Below, one piece after another: positions 8,733-18,107 of a stretch of 64,000 bases of DNA. The notes under the pieces were generated by a model. That model ran no database searches. It was not told the DNA's origin and worked only from the letters and a program-made list of their open reading frames with translations. Both the position numbers and the translations under genes were made by a program. Source of the DNA: Maribacter hydrothermalis (GTDB lineage: Bacteria > Bacteroidota > Bacteroidia > Flavobacteriales > Flavobacteriaceae); contig NZ_CP018760.1 of assembly GCF_001913155.1 (NCBI RefSeq), positions 62,001 to 126,000 on the forward strand. The letters are read 5' to 3'. The stretch's first letter is position 1, and each line of letters begins with the position of its first letter.

Positions 8733-8949
8733 CCTTAATCAATTTAATTTAACACCAGACAAGATTAATATTAAAAGGTAAAATTGGATTATATAATAAA
8801 ATAATTTTTTAACCTAAAAGAGTAACTTAAAGATTATATGCCGCCAATAGAATTTCTATGTCTGATAATGTTAATATTTTAATGATTTCTCTCTTTAATT
8901 TCATTAAATTTAATATTCAAGCAATTTTTTCACTTTTAACTACGCTTTT

Positions 8950-10581
8950 ATGAACGGATTAATAATGGATTACCCACTTACCACAAACACCATTTTAAAC
9001 TATGCCAAAAGCGCCTTTCCTGATAAGAAACTAATTTCTCATCTACCTAACGGAACTCGACACGAATATACATATGGAGCGCTTGAAAGGCGTTGCTGCC
9101 AATTAGCAAACGCCCTAAAAAATAAACTAGGAATTACAAAAGGTGACATGATTGGTACTTTTGCTTGGAACCATTATCAACATGTAGAGCTTTACTACGG
9201 TATACCCGGAATAGGTGCTATTTGCCATACTATAAATATTCGTTTGTCTTCTCAACAAACCGAATTTATCATCAATCATTCAGAAGATAAAGTAATTTTT
9301 GTGGATGCAACTTTAGTTCCGCTTCTAGAAAAAATTGCGCCAAAATTAGAAACGGTAGAAAAATATATCATTATAAATGCTCATGATGGTTTTACTACTT
9401 CGCTATTAAATACAATTCATTATGAAAAATTAATTGAAGATCAATTAGACACTATTCAATGGCCTAAACTGAATGAAAACGATGCATGTGGTATGTGTTA
9501 TACAAGTGGAACAACAGGTATGCCCAAAGGCGTTTTATATTCCCATAGATCTACGTATTTACATGCCATGACCATTTTATCACCAAATGCAGGAAATTAT
9601 AGTAATGACGATATAATACTACTAATAGTACCTCAATTTCATGTTATGGCATGGGGCTTTCCATATATGTGTCTTTTAACTGGCTCAGATATGGTAATGC
9701 CTTCACTTCACCTACAACCTGAGGCAATTATTAGAATATTAGAGCTTGAAAAGGTTAATAAAGCAAACGGTGTACCTTCTATATGGATGGGTGTATATGA
9801 AGAATTGAAAAAGAATCCTCCAAAAAAGAAATTAGCATTAGAAGAGTATTTAGTAGGAGGCTCTGCACTAACCGCAAGTTTAGTTGAAAATTTTGAAAAG
9901 GATTTTGGTATTAAAGGAGTACAAGCATGGGGAATGACGGAAACATCTCCTCTTGGTACTGCCAGCAGGCTTCAAAAAAAGCACAAAGATTTAACCCTAA
10001 AAGAACAACTAAAAATAAGAGCTAAACAAGGTATCGAATTTCCTGGTATAGAGATGAGAGTTGTTGGAGATAACGGACAAATTGCACCACGCGATGGCAG
10101 AACTATGGGTGAGTTACAAGTAAAAGGTGCTTGGGTTATAAAGTCTTATTTTAAAACGAATAACCGAGATAATTTTACAGATGATGGTTGGTTTAGAACA
10201 GGTGATGTAAGCACTATTGATGCTGATGGTTACATGGAAATTACGGATCGTACTAAAGATTTGATAAAAAGTGGAGGTGAATGGATTTCTAGCGTTGCCT
10301 TAGAATCCGCATTAATGGCACACCCTAATATTAAAGAAGCTGCCGTAATTGCTGTTCCTGATAAAAAGTGGGCAGAAAGGCCGTTAGCAACCATTGTTCT
10401 AACAGATATTAACAAACCAATTTCTAAGGAAGAACTGAAAAAATATCTTTCTAAAGATTTTGCTAATTATCAAATACCGGATTACTACGTCACCATAAGT
10501 CAAGTACCAAAAACAAGCGTAGGTAAATTTGATAAGAAAGAAATTAGAAAGTTATATGCAGAAGGAAAACTTAAACAATAA
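8950..10581 (+). CDS. Fatty acyl-CoA synthetase, AMP-forming (medium/long chain, AlkK-like)
   Basis: The 543-residue enzyme activates a carboxylic acid with ATP and CoA to the acyl-CoA. The AMP-binding P-loop is TSGTTGMPKG (185-194), the adenine motif is WGMTETSPLG, and the hinge/ribose-binding part is GWFRTGDVSTIDADGYMEITDRTKD. The catalytic C-terminal Lys lies in PKTSVGKFDKK near the end. The length and the GMTETSP motif favour the fatty-acid branch over acetyl-CoA synthetase. ATG at 8950 is used; a second in-frame ATG at 8965 is equally plausible. It is monocistronic and converges with carB. Confidence 0.9.
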   Translation: MNGLIMDYPLTTNTILNYAKSAFPDKKLISHLPNGTRHEYTYGALERRCCQLANALKNKLGITKGDMIGTFAWNHYQHVELYYGIPGIGAICHTINIRLSSQQTEFIINHSEDKVIFVDATLVPLLEKIAPKLETVEKYIIINAHDGFTTSLLNTIHYEKLIEDQLDTIQWPKLNENDACGMCYTSGTTGMPKGVLYSHRSTYLHAMTILSPNAGNYSNDDIILLIVPQFHVMAWGFPYMCLLTGSDMVMPSLHLQPEAIIRILELEKVNKANGVPSIWMGVYEELKKNPPKKKLALEEYLVGGSALTASLVENFEKDFGIKGVQAWGMTETSPLGTASRLQKKHKDLTLKEQLKIRAKQGIEFPGIEMRVVGDNGQIAPRDGRTMGELQVKGAWVIKSYFKTNNRDNFTDDGWFRTGDVSTIDADGYMEITDRTKDLIKSGGEWISSVALESALMAHPNIKEAAVIAVPDKKWAERPLATIVLTDINKPISKEELKKYLSKDFANYQIPDYYVTISQVPKTSVGKFDKKEIRKLYAEGKLKQ

Positions 10582-10624
10582 TCTAGATTTCCTTCTACCT
10601 AAAACACAAGTCTATTAATTAGAC

Positions 10625-13477
10625 CTATTTACTTAAATACATTTTACGCCTTGCATAAAGGTTGTAAAATTCATCATCTTTTAAACTATCAATGAATAGA
10701 ATACTTTCTCCGGTGCTCTTCATTTCTGGTCCTAGATTTTTATTAACGTTCGGAAATTTATTAAAAGAAAATACGGGTTGCTTAATAGCAAATCCTTCAA
10801 GTTGAGGATTAAATTTAAAATCTTTCACTTTCTTTTCTCTCAACATTACTTTAGTTGCATAATTAACATAGGGCTCTTTATAAGCTTTGGCAATAAATGG
10901 TACGGTACGGGAAGCTCTTGGGTTTGCTTCAATAATATAGACCACTTCATCTTTTATTGCAAACTGTATATTAATGAGCCCAACTGTATTTAATGCCAGA
11001 GCAATTTTCTTAGTGTGATCCTTAATCTGTTGCATTACCAATTCACCTAAATTAAATGGTGGCAGTGTTGCATTAGAATCCCCTGAGTGAATTCCGCATG
11101 GCTCTATATGCTCCATTATACCTATAATATAAACATCTTCGCCATCGCAAATAGCATCAGCCTCTGCTTCAATGGCACCATCAAGATAATGGTCTAATAA
11201 AAGTTTATTATTCGGTATTTTACGAAGAAGATCTACAACATGCTCTTCTAACTCTGCCTTATTAATTACAATTTTCATTCCTTGCCCTCCTAGTACATAA
11301 GATGGCCTAACCAATAATGGAAAGTCTAACTCATCTGATAATGCCAATGCTTCTTCGGCCGTTTCTGCTACGCCAAATTGTGGGAAAGGGATATTGTTGT
11401 CTTGTAGTAATTTAGAAAAGTTCCCTCTGTCTTCTGCAAGATCTAAAGCTTCAAAACTAGTACCTATTATTTTAATACCATATTTAGATAGTTTTTCCGC
11501 TAATTTAAGTGCTGTTTGACCACCTAATTGTACGATTACTCCTTCTGGCTTTTCATGACGAATGATATCATAAATATGCTCCCAGAATACGGGTTCAAAA
11601 TAAAGTTTATCAGCCGTATCAAAATCGGTTGAAACCGTTTCTGGATTACAATTAATCATTATTGTCTCATATCCACATTCTGCCGCAGCCAAAACTCCAT
11701 GCACACAACAATAGTCAAACTCAATACCTTGACCAATACGGTTAGGTCCTGAACCTAATACAACAATCTTTTTCCTATCCGTAACTACGCTATCGTTTTC
11801 AACATATCGAGTTCCATCTGGTTTTTCAATTTCAGCTTCAAAAGTTGAATAATAATAAGGTGTCATTGCTTTAAACTCAGCAGCACAGGTATCTACCAAC
11901 TTGTAAACCCTATTTATATTTAGCTCAGTTCGTTTATTGTAAACTTCGCTTTCATAGCAGTCTAACATATGGGCTATTTGCCTATCTGCAAATCCTTTCT
12001 GTTTTGCCTCTAAAAGCAAATCTTTAGTTAGGGTAGCTATAGTATATTTTGAAATTTCTTTTTCTAAGAAATTTAATTCCTCATATTGTTTAAGAAACCA
12101 CATATCTATTTTTGTGATTTCATGTATTCTACTTAATGGTATACCCATTTGTATAGCATCATAGATAACAAAAACACGGTCCCAACTCGGTATTGTTAAC
12201 TTGCTGATAATTTGCTCATAGTTTTTATACCCTTTACCATCCGCTCCTAAACCATTGCGCTTAATTTCCAACGATTGTGTGGCTTTGTGTAATGCCTCTT
12301 GAAAAGATCTCCCGATACCCATTACTTCTCCAACAGACTTCATTTGTAAGCCTAATGTACGGTCCGAACCTTCAAACTTGTCGAAGTTCCATCGTGGTAT
12401 TTTTACAATTACATAATCTAAGGTTGGTTCAAATAAAGCCGATGTTGATTTTGTAATTTGATTATCTAACTCATCTAAGGAATAACCTATAGCTAACTTT
12501 GTTGCAATTTTAGCAATAGGATAGCCCGTAGCTTTAGACGCTAAGGCTGATGATCTAGATACTCTTGGGTTAATTTCAATTGCTATTATATCTTCTTTTT
12601 CATCTGGACTAACGGCAAATTGTACATTACATCCTCCTTCAAAATCACCAATACTGCGCATCATTAAAATTGCCATATCTCGCATTTTCTGAAACGTTTT
12701 ATCAGATAATGTCATTGCTGGCGCAACTGTTATAGAATCACCGGTATGGATCCCCATTGGATCCATGTTCTCAATGGTACAGATGATAACAACGTTGTCA
12801 TTTTTATCGCGTAGTAATTCTAATTCGTACTCTTTCCAGCCCATTAAGGCTTTATCGATCATTACTTCATGTATTGGAGAAATTTCCAAACCATAACTTA
12901 ACAATTCATCAAAATCTTCTGGCTTATACACTATAGAAGCACCTGCCCCACCTAGTGTATATGACGCTCGTATTACTAACGGAAAGCCAAATTCTTGTGC
13001 TATTTCTTTTCCTTTTAAGAAAGACGTTGCTGTTGCTTGCGGTGCCATGCCAACACCAATCTTTAACATCAACTCTCTAAATTTCTCTCTATCTTCAGTT
13101 ATATTAATTGCATCAATATCAACTCCTATCAATTCAACCCCAAAATCTTCCCAAATTCCTTTCTTATCAGCCTCAATACAAAGATTCAAAGCAGTCTGCC
13201 CACCCATTGTAGGTAATACAGCATCAATTTGTGGATGAGCTTTTAGAATTTCTACAATTGATTTTGTAGTTAAAGGTTTCAAATAAACATGATCCGCCAT
13301 AGATGGATCTGTCATTATCGTTGCTGGGTTACTATTAATAAGTATAGTCTCTATACCATCTTCGCGTAATGATCGTAATGATTGACTACCGGCATAATCG
13401 AATTCACACGCTTGACCTATTACAATTGGTCCTGATCCTATTAATAAAACTGAGTTTAAATCTTTTCTTTTTGGCAT
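10625..13477 (-). CDS. carB: Carbamoyl-phosphate synthase large subunit without the MGS allosteric domain
   Basis: This 950-residue protein makes carbamoyl phosphate from bicarbonate, ammonia and two ATP for pyrimidine and arginine synthesis. It has the usual duplicated ATP-grasp halves, with GSGPIVIGQACEFDYAGSQ near residue 13 and the counterpart GSGPNRIGQGIEFDYCC near residue 572. It ends shortly after LGPEMKSTGESILFID, where Escherichia coli CarB (1073 residues) continues for over 100 residues into the methylglyoxal-synthase-like regulatory domain. That domain is absent and only 43 bp separate the stop from the next gene, so this is a natural end and not a frameshift. rpmH lies upstream behind a terminator. 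The small subunit gene carA is not in the window. Confidence 0.96.
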   Translation of the reverse strand: MPKRKDLNSVLLIGSGPIVIGQACEFDYAGSQSLRSLREDGIETILINSNPATIMTDPSMADHVYLKPLTTKSIVEILKAHPQIDAVLPTMGGQTALNLCIEADKKGIWEDFGVELIGVDIDAINITEDREKFRELMLKIGVGMAPQATATSFLKGKEIAQEFGFPLVIRASYTLGGAGASIVYKPEDFDELLSYGLEISPIHEVMIDKALMGWKEYELELLRDKNDNVVIICTIENMDPMGIHTGDSITVAPAMTLSDKTFQKMRDMAILMMRSIGDFEGGCNVQFAVSPDEKEDIIAIEINPRVSRSSALASKATGYPIAKIATKLAIGYSLDELDNQITKSTSALFEPTLDYVIVKIPRWNFDKFEGSDRTLGLQMKSVGEVMGIGRSFQEALHKATQSLEIKRNGLGADGKGYKNYEQIISKLTIPSWDRVFVIYDAIQMGIPLSRIHEITKIDMWFLKQYEELNFLEKEISKYTIATLTKDLLLEAKQKGFADRQIAHMLDCYESEVYNKRTELNINRVYKLVDTCAAEFKAMTPYYYSTFEAEIEKPDGTRYVENDSVVTDRKKIVVLGSGPNRIGQGIEFDYCCVHGVLAAAECGYETIMINCNPETVSTDFDTADKLYFEPVFWEHIYDIIRHEKPEGVIVQLGGQTALKLAEKLSKYGIKIIGTSFEALDLAEDRGNFSKLLQDNNIPFPQFGVAETAEEALALSDELDFPLLVRPSYVLGGQGMKIVINKAELEEHVVDLLRKIPNNKLLLDHYLDGAIEAEADAICDGEDVYIIGIMEHIEPCGIHSGDSNATLPPFNLGELVMQQIKDHTKKIALALNTVGLINIQFAIKDEVVYIIEANPRASRTVPFIAKAYKEPYVNYATKVMLREKKVKDFKFNPQLEGFAIKQPVFSFNKFPNVNKNLGPEMKSTGESILFIDSLKDDEFYNLYARRKMYLSK

Positions 13478-13506
13478 TTTTGATATGAGTATTTTGGGAA
13501 TTGGTC

Positions 13507-13541
13507 AAAAAAAAGGTGCTACTTTCAGAAAAGTAACACCT
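13507..13541 (-). terminator. Rho-independent terminator of rpmH
   Basis: On the minus strand a 12-bp stem (AGGTGTTACTTT with AAAGTAGCACCT, one G-U pair) with a 4-base loop is followed directly by eight T. It lies about 25 bp after the rpmH stop codon and before the carB start, so it separates the two genes or allows partial read-through into carB. Confidence 0.8.
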
Positions 13542-13566
13542 AAATATTTTAAAAACTATAAAATCA

Positions 13567-13734
13567 TTATTTTTTATGTCTTGGTTCAGAGGAAACAGTT
13601 AATTTCTTTCTTCCTTTTGCTCTTCTTCTTGCAAGAACCTTTCTACCATTTACGGAAGCCATACGCTCACGAAAACCATGTTTGTTCTTTCTCTTTCTTT
13701 TTGACGGCTGATATGTTCTTTTTTGTCCGGGCAT
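13567..13734 (-). CDS. rpmH: 50S ribosomal protein L34
   Basis: A 55-codon gene on the minus strand reads [20 protein letters not shown] followed by [20 protein letters not shown] and [15 protein letters not shown]. This is the complete L34 signature ([34 protein letters not shown]). It is a basic large-subunit protein. It lies inside a longer reading frame on the plus strand (13485-13847), which is not a gene. A strong Bacteroidota-type promoter lies 58 bp upstream and a rho-independent terminator lies directly downstream. carB is the next gene on the same strand. Confidence 0.98.
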   Translation of the reverse strand: MPGQKRTYQPSKRKRKNKHGFRERMASVNGRKVLARRRAKGRKKLTVSSEPRHKK

Positions 13735-13791
13735 GTTTTAAACCTTTTCTATTATTTGATATTATCACAAAATCTTCTGTGAAACTGGGCG

Positions 13792-13821
13792 CAAATATAC
13801 AAAGACTTTTTTCTTTAGCAA
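13792..13821 (-). promoter_or_regulatory. rpmH promoter, Bacteroidota type
   Basis: Read on the minus strand, TTG (-33) is followed after exactly 19 bases by TATATTTG, a perfect match to the -7 consensus TAnnTTTG of Bacteroidota housekeeping sigma factors. The transcript would begin roughly 50 bases before the rpmH start codon. The match is by eye, but both boxes and spacing agree. Confidence 0.6.
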
Positions 13822-13985
13822 GGGTTATGAAAAAAATATTTTTATAAATCCGTACGTCCGAAAACGAAGCTTTTGATTAATTTTGCCGAAATTGAAATTA
13901 AGTACTGAAATAGCTCTATTTTAAAAGCATTTCAAACAAAAGTACATTATATTAACACCACTAAGCAAACCAAATAAAAAGTCGT

Positions 13986-14501
13986 ATGTTCAATAAAAAT
14001 TTAAAATTAGTTATTGCAGGACTAATAATCGCCTACTCCGTTTATCAATTCATTGAAGGCAATATAGGAAATGGTATTTTTCTTATACTACTGTCATTAA
14101 TTTTTATCTTCCTATATTTTAGAAATGAAATTATTCTTTTAGCATTTTTAAAAATGCGTAAACAAGATTTAGCAGGAACCAAAAACTGGTTAGACAAGAT
14201 TAAAAGCCCTAAGGCAGCCTTAACTGTTAAACAACAAGGTTATTACAACTACCTTCATGGTATCATTTTCTCTCAAACTAATTTAACTCAAGCTGAAAAA
14301 TACTTTAAAAAATCATTAAAATTAGGTTTAACAATGGACTACGATGTGGCCATGGCTAAACTTAGCTTAGCTGGTATTGCAATGCAGAAGCGACGCAAAA
14401 GAGAAGCTACGATGTTACTTAATGAAGCTAAAAAATTAGATAAAAACAATATGTTGACGGATCAAATAAAAATGATGCAACAACAAATGAAAAAGATTTA
14501 A
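13986..14501 (+). CDS. Membrane protein with cytoplasmic TPR-like tail
   Basis: The 171-residue protein has two adjacent hydrophobic helices (about 8-22 and 29-45) and a helical C-terminal part of about 120 residues. That part contains TPR-like segments: a GYYNYLHGIIFSQTNLTQAE helix pair with KYFKKSLKLGL, then AMAKLSLAGIAMQKRRKREA with MLLNEAKKLDKNN. TPR repeats usually mediate protein contacts; no enzymatic motif is seen. It converges with the lytic transglycosylase gene with only 2 bp between stop codons. A TAATTTTG box at 13878-13885 is a possible -7 element, without a clear partner. Confidence 0.7.
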   Translation: MFNKNLKLVIAGLIIAYSVYQFIEGNIGNGIFLILLSLIFIFLYFRNEIILLAFLKMRKQDLAGTKNWLDKIKSPKAALTVKQQGYYNYLHGIIFSQTNLTQAEKYFKKSLKLGLTMDYDVAMAKLSLAGIAMQKRRKREATMLLNEAKKLDKNNMLTDQIKMMQQQMKKI

Positions 14502-14503
14502 AC

Positions 14504-15460
14504 CTATTTCGTTTCTCTGTAATAGCCTTTATTAGGAATTTCAACAGTGTATTTTTTACCTGAACTATTATTTAAATGCGGCTCTCTCAACCACGGATTG
14601 TGCCGCTTTAATATTTTATAGTTGATTTCATATTCTTGCGCAAAATCTGCAAAATCGCTAACTGGTTTATCAATTTCAACATTAAAGGTCGGTACCGCCT
14701 CATAAAGATCTTCCTTTTCTATATGAAAGCCATACTTTTCTGGATTAGCCAAAATTTCTTTTATAGCCATTATCCTAAACACATACCTACCTGTTTCATC
14801 ACCTAACAACAAGTCCCAATAATTATCCACTTGCTGAATACCCATGTATTTATTTATTGCACCTGGCCCAGCATTATATGCTGCAGCGGTTAGTGCCCAA
14901 CTACCATATTTATTTTTCCATTTATTCAAATACTTACAAGCTACCTCAGTAGATTTCTCCAAATGATAACGTTCATCGACATTGGAATTTACCTCAAGTC
15001 CATACTCCTTTCCCGTTTCTCTCATTATTTGCCAAAACCCGGTTGCGCCTGCTGGAGACACCACATTGGTAAGGCCACTTTCAGCAACTGCTAAATATTT
15101 AAAATCATCAGGAATTCCATTTTTAGCTAAAATAGGTTCTATAATTGGGAAAAATTTATTTGCTCGTTTTATTAGTAGCAAAGCATTTGATTGCCAATAG
15201 GTATTTACCAAAAACTCACGATCTACCCTCTCCATAATTTCTGGATCTTCTTGTGGCACAACTTCCCCAGCAAAATTTAAATTTTCAGGAATATCAATAG
15301 ATGATATCTTATAGGATTTTGCAACATTTTTCTGAATACTATCATTAACAACAACATTGTTTTTTGGTGAAATAGCATCAGTACCTTGAACCGCAAATAT
15401 TAACGTTCCAGCTACAAACACTACACCTAATAGCATTAAAATATTTTTTATAGTTTTCAT
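14504..15460 (-). CDS. Lytic transglycosylase, family 1 SLT domain (MltD-like)
   Basis: The 318-residue protein begins with a signal anchor (about 5-27). The catalytic SLT domain lies at about 85-230: LAVAESGLTNVVSPAGATGF contains the presumed catalytic Glu127, followed by WQIMRETG and the AAAYNAGPGAINKY motif. This family cleaves the glycan strands of peptidoglycan and forms 1,6-anhydro-muramic ends, in the periplasm. The C-terminal YEINYKILKRHNPWL region resembles the end of a LysM-like or MltD accessory module, but no full LysM is evident. A promoter at 15504-15535 lies upstream, overlapping the end of the preceding hydrolase gene. Confidence 0.9.
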   Translation of the reverse strand: MKTIKNILMLLGVVFVAGTLIFAVQGTDAISPKNNVVVNDSIQKNVAKSYKISSIDIPENLNFAGEVVPQEDPEIMERVDREFLVNTYWQSNALLLIKRANKFFPIIEPILAKNGIPDDFKYLAVAESGLTNVVSPAGATGFWQIMRETGKEYGLEVNSNVDERYHLEKSTEVACKYLNKWKNKYGSWALTAAAYNAGPGAINKYMGIQQVDNYWDLLLGDETGRYVFRIMAIKEILANPEKYGFHIEKEDLYEAVPTFNVEIDKPVSDFADFAQEYEINYKILKRHNPWLREPHLNNSSGKKYTVEIPNKGYYRETK

Positions 15461-15503
15461 GGCTTTATTTCTTTTAAATTTTCTCTTTCTACAATATTAC
15501 TAT

Positions 15504-15535
15504 CAAAGGTATATATAGAACTTTCTTATTCCAAA
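15504..15535 (-). promoter_or_regulatory. Promoter of the lytic transglycosylase gene
   Basis: On the minus strand TTTG is followed after 20 bases by TACCTTTG, matching the TAnnTTTG -7 box. It overlaps the last codons of the upstream alpha/beta hydrolase gene, which suggests the transglycosylase has its own start of transcription about 40 bp before its ATG. Confidence 0.5.
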
Positions 15536-16197
15536 ATAATTGTTGGTAAGTTCTCGTTAAACCATTTTGCTCTATGAATTATCATGGTATGGGTACCATT
15601 TTCTAAAGTTATACAATCTTTAATATGTAAAATTGGAAATACAGTATCCTTATCTCCTTGTATATGAACCAGGTTTTCAATTGGAATTTCTTGCTTCCAA
15701 TTTACTACCTTATCTATACACCAATCTATATAATATTTATCACGTACAGATAAATAACGCTCATATAAAGAAATTCTTTTAACTACACTTTCTCCAAAAG
15801 CATACTTAGCTAATAACTCAACATTATTGACCAAACCAGTAGGCAATAATTTATGAACCTTAGTATACCTTGCAAATAACATTCTTTTAGGTAACTCATA
15901 TCTAGTTTTTACACTAGACACAATAATAACCTTTCTTACATTAAGAAAGGTGGTCATTTCTTGAACTAAAAGCCCACCTAATGACACACCTAACAATACT
16001 ACATTATCGTGCTGAACCCTAGTGCACATGTTTTTAGCATATTCAGCTAGCGAAATTCCTTTTGCAGGAATGCTCCACTCTAAATAATGTAATTCAAATT
16101 TATCCGTAGGTAGTTTAATATATTCAAAAATGGCAGGACTTGCCGCCATACCTGGCATACAATATATATGTATTAAATCATCAGTCATAGTTAGCAA
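15526..16197 (-). CDS. Alpha/beta hydrolase of unknown substrate
   Basis: The 223-residue protein has an alpha/beta-hydrolase layout: an early oxyanion-like YCMPGMAASP (12-21), the nucleophile elbow GVSLGG with Ser72 (70-75), an acid in HIQGDKDTVFP near residue 187, and a His in GTHTMIIHRA near residue 205. A complete catalytic triad is therefore present. There is no signal peptide, so it is likely cytoplasmic. Substrate is unknown. The start at 16197 is used; an in-frame ATG three codons later is equally possible. Confidence 0.78.
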   Translation of the reverse strand: MLTMTDDLIHIYCMPGMAASPAIFEYIKLPTDKFELHYLEWSIPAKGISLAEYAKNMCTRVQHDNVVLLGVSLGGLLVQEMTTFLNVRKVIIVSSVKTRYELPKRMLFARYTKVHKLLPTGLVNNVELLAKYAFGESVVKRISLYERYLSVRDKYYIDWCIDKVVNWKQEIPIENLVHIQGDKDTVFPILHIKDCITLENGTHTMIIHRAKWFNENLPTIILE

Positions 16198-16363
16198 ACG
16201 TAGTAAAAACTAGGAAATTAATGTTTTTTTAACTATGTTTGAAGTAGAATGCGAAAATCACCTTAATATTAGGCAATAATCTTTATAACATTTTAACAAC
16301 TATAAATTGCGGTATGAGAACATCGTAATTTTTTTGTCTAATAGCAACACTAAAATTATCTAT

Positions 16364-16660
16364 ATGAACGATGTTATTATCAAGGACAATTCTTTTCTGC
16401 GCCAATTTGAAACTACTGTAGATGGTCATCTTGCCAGAATTGAGTACTCTTCTCAAGAACGTAAAGTCTTTCTAACAAAACTGGTAGTACCAGAAGAGAT
16501 TACAGACGAAAGTTTTAGAGAAAACTTCATTAAAGCTGTTCTAAGTACAATTCAAGAAAAAAACCTTAGAGTTGTTCCTACAAGTCCGCACATCGCAGGA
16601 TTTTTAAGAAAAAACCGACTACAGTATAAAGAAATGCTACCTATTGGTATTCGAATCTAA
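16364..16660 (+). CDS. Small GNAT-like (YjdJ/Gtn-type) acetyltransferase-fold protein
   Basis: The 98-residue protein starts MNDVIIKDNSFLRQFETTVD and contains LARIEYSSQERKVFLTKLVV, then a helix and RVVPTSPHIAGFLRKNRLQY. This matches the compact single-domain GNAT-related family, in which the conserved final part has a catalytic-type Cys or His before the C-terminal helix. Here PTSPHIAGFLRKN is visible. An in-frame ATG at 16307 would add 19 unrelated residues; the ATG at 16364 fits the family better. Substrate is unknown. Confidence 0.7.
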   Translation: MNDVIIKDNSFLRQFETTVDGHLARIEYSSQERKVFLTKLVVPEEITDESFRENFIKAVLSTIQEKNLRVVPTSPHIAGFLRKNRLQYKEMLPIGIRI

Positions 16661-16666
16661 AAAATT

Positions 16667-16696
16667 AAAAAGCCTTTCGAACGAAAGGCTTTTTTT
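16667..16696. terminator. Bidirectional rho-independent terminator
   Basis: AAAAAGCCTTTCG, a 2-base centre and CGAAAGGCTTTTTTT form a strong hairpin with an A-tract on one side and a T-tract on the other. It can end transcription of the small GNAT-like gene (plus) and of mtaB (minus), whose stop codon overlaps the T-tract. Confidence 0.85.
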
Positions 16697-18023
16697 ATGC
16701 TTCTACTTTTTCGTTCACAAAATTGAACCTAACCAACCCATCATTATCTATTTCTGTTAGATGAACAGGTTGAAGTGTATTTACCAATTCTGGATTCCAT
16801 GGCGATTTTACTTTTACGTAATTTTCGGTAAACCCATGAATGTAACCTTCCTTATTTTCTCCTTCAAATAGTACCGTTAAATCATTGCCAATTTGACTTT
16901 CATAAAATGCCCTTCTTTTCTTTACCGAAAGCCCTCTTAACATTTTACTTCTCTTGTTTCTAACTTTATTTGGAACCACCCCATCCATTGTTGCTGCCGG
17001 TGTATTCTCTCTTTCCGAATACGTAAATACGTGTAAATAAGAAATATCTAAATCATTTAGAAAATGATACGTTTCTAAGAAATGCTCCTCTGTCTCACCA
17101 GGAAACCCTACAATTACATCAACACCAATACAACTATTTGGCATTACCTCCCTAATCTTCTGAACACGATCTTTATATAGGCCAGTCATATAACGACGCT
17201 TCATTAATTTCAACAAATCATCGCTACCGCTTTGCAATGGTATATGAAAATGAGGTACAAAAGTTTTACTTTGCGAAACAAAATCAATTGTCTCATTCTT
17301 TAAAAGATTAGGTTCTATAGAAGATATACGTAAACGATGTATTCCATTAACATCATCTAATGCCTTAACTAAATCTAAAAAGGTATGTTCATGCTTTTTA
17401 TTTCCGAACTCCCCTTTACCATAATCGCCTATATTAACACCTGTTAATACAATTTCTTTAATACCTTGCTCGGAAATATCCGCAGCATTTTTTATTACAT
17501 TCTCTAACGTATCACTTCTAGAAATACCACGAGCTAATGGAATTGTACAATAGGTACATTTATAATCGCACCCGTCCTGAACCTTTAAAAAAGCTCTTGT
17601 TCTATCGCCTATAGCATAACTACCTACATAAAAATCAGCATCGGCAATTTCACAAGAGTGGACTTTACCATGATCATTTTTAGTTAAATCATTTATATAA
17701 TCGGTAATTTTAAATTTCTCCGTTGCACCCAAAACTAAATCCACGCCATCTACATCGGCCAGTTCTTCTGGTTTTAATTGGGCGTAGCAACCAACGGCAG
17801 CAATAAAAGCATCAGGATTTATCTTCTGTGCTTTTTTTACAATGGTCTTAAATTTCTTATCCGCATTATCGGTTACAGAGCAGGTATTAATTACATACAT
17901 ATCTGCTTCTTCAGAAAAATCTACCCTATCGAATCCTTCGTCTGCAAAACTGCGGGCTATGGTAGAAGTTTCGGAAAAATTCAATTTACAACCTAAAGTA
18001 TAAAAAGCCACTTTCTTCTTCAT
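16695..18023 (-). CDS. mtaB: tRNA t6A37 methylthiotransferase MtaB
   Basis: The 442-residue radical SAM enzyme adds a methylthio group to t6A at position 37 of tRNAs. The N-terminal UPF0004 domain holds three cluster ligands, Cys12 (TLGCKLNFSE), Cys48 (VINTCSVTDNADKK) and Cys79 (AAVGCYAQ). The radical SAM motif is Cys152-x3-Cys156-x2-Cys159 in VQDGCDYKCTYCTIPLARG. A TRAM-like RNA-binding domain follows at about 380-435. The sequence FYTLGCKLN and the overall length fit MtaB and not MiaB or RimO. It ends in a bidirectional terminator. Confidence 0.93.
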   Translation of the reverse strand: MKKKVAFYTLGCKLNFSETSTIARSFADEGFDRVDFSEEADMYVINTCSVTDNADKKFKTIVKKAQKINPDAFIAAVGCYAQLKPEELADVDGVDLVLGATEKFKITDYINDLTKNDHGKVHSCEIADADFYVGSYAIGDRTRAFLKVQDGCDYKCTYCTIPLARGISRSDTLENVIKNAADISEQGIKEIVLTGVNIGDYGKGEFGNKKHEHTFLDLVKALDDVNGIHRLRISSIEPNLLKNETIDFVSQSKTFVPHFHIPLQSGSDDLLKLMKRRYMTGLYKDRVQKIREVMPNSCIGVDVIVGFPGETEEHFLETYHFLNDLDISYLHVFTYSERENTPAATMDGVVPNKVRNKRSKMLRGLSVKKRRAFYESQIGNDLTVLFEGENKEGYIHGFTENYVKVKSPWNPELVNTLQPVHLTEIDNDGLVRFNFVNEKVEA

Positions 18024-18107
18024 CTAAAAATCTCTTTGAGCGTGCAAAAATACTTAAACTTCACTTAGCTTTAAAAATCTAACTAATTGAATAGCAGTTA
18101 AAAATAT

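Noticed and set aside
10610..10624. A small hairpin (GTCTA/TAGAC) between the acyl-CoA ligase and carB genes as a terminator
   Set aside because: The stem is only 5 bp and AT-rich and there is no T-run after it.
13485..13847. A 120-codon plus-strand open frame around rpmH
   Set aside because: The opposite strand encodes a textbook L34 with its own promoter and terminator; the plus-strand frame has Phe/Leu-rich composition typical of the complement of a Lys/Arg-rich gene.
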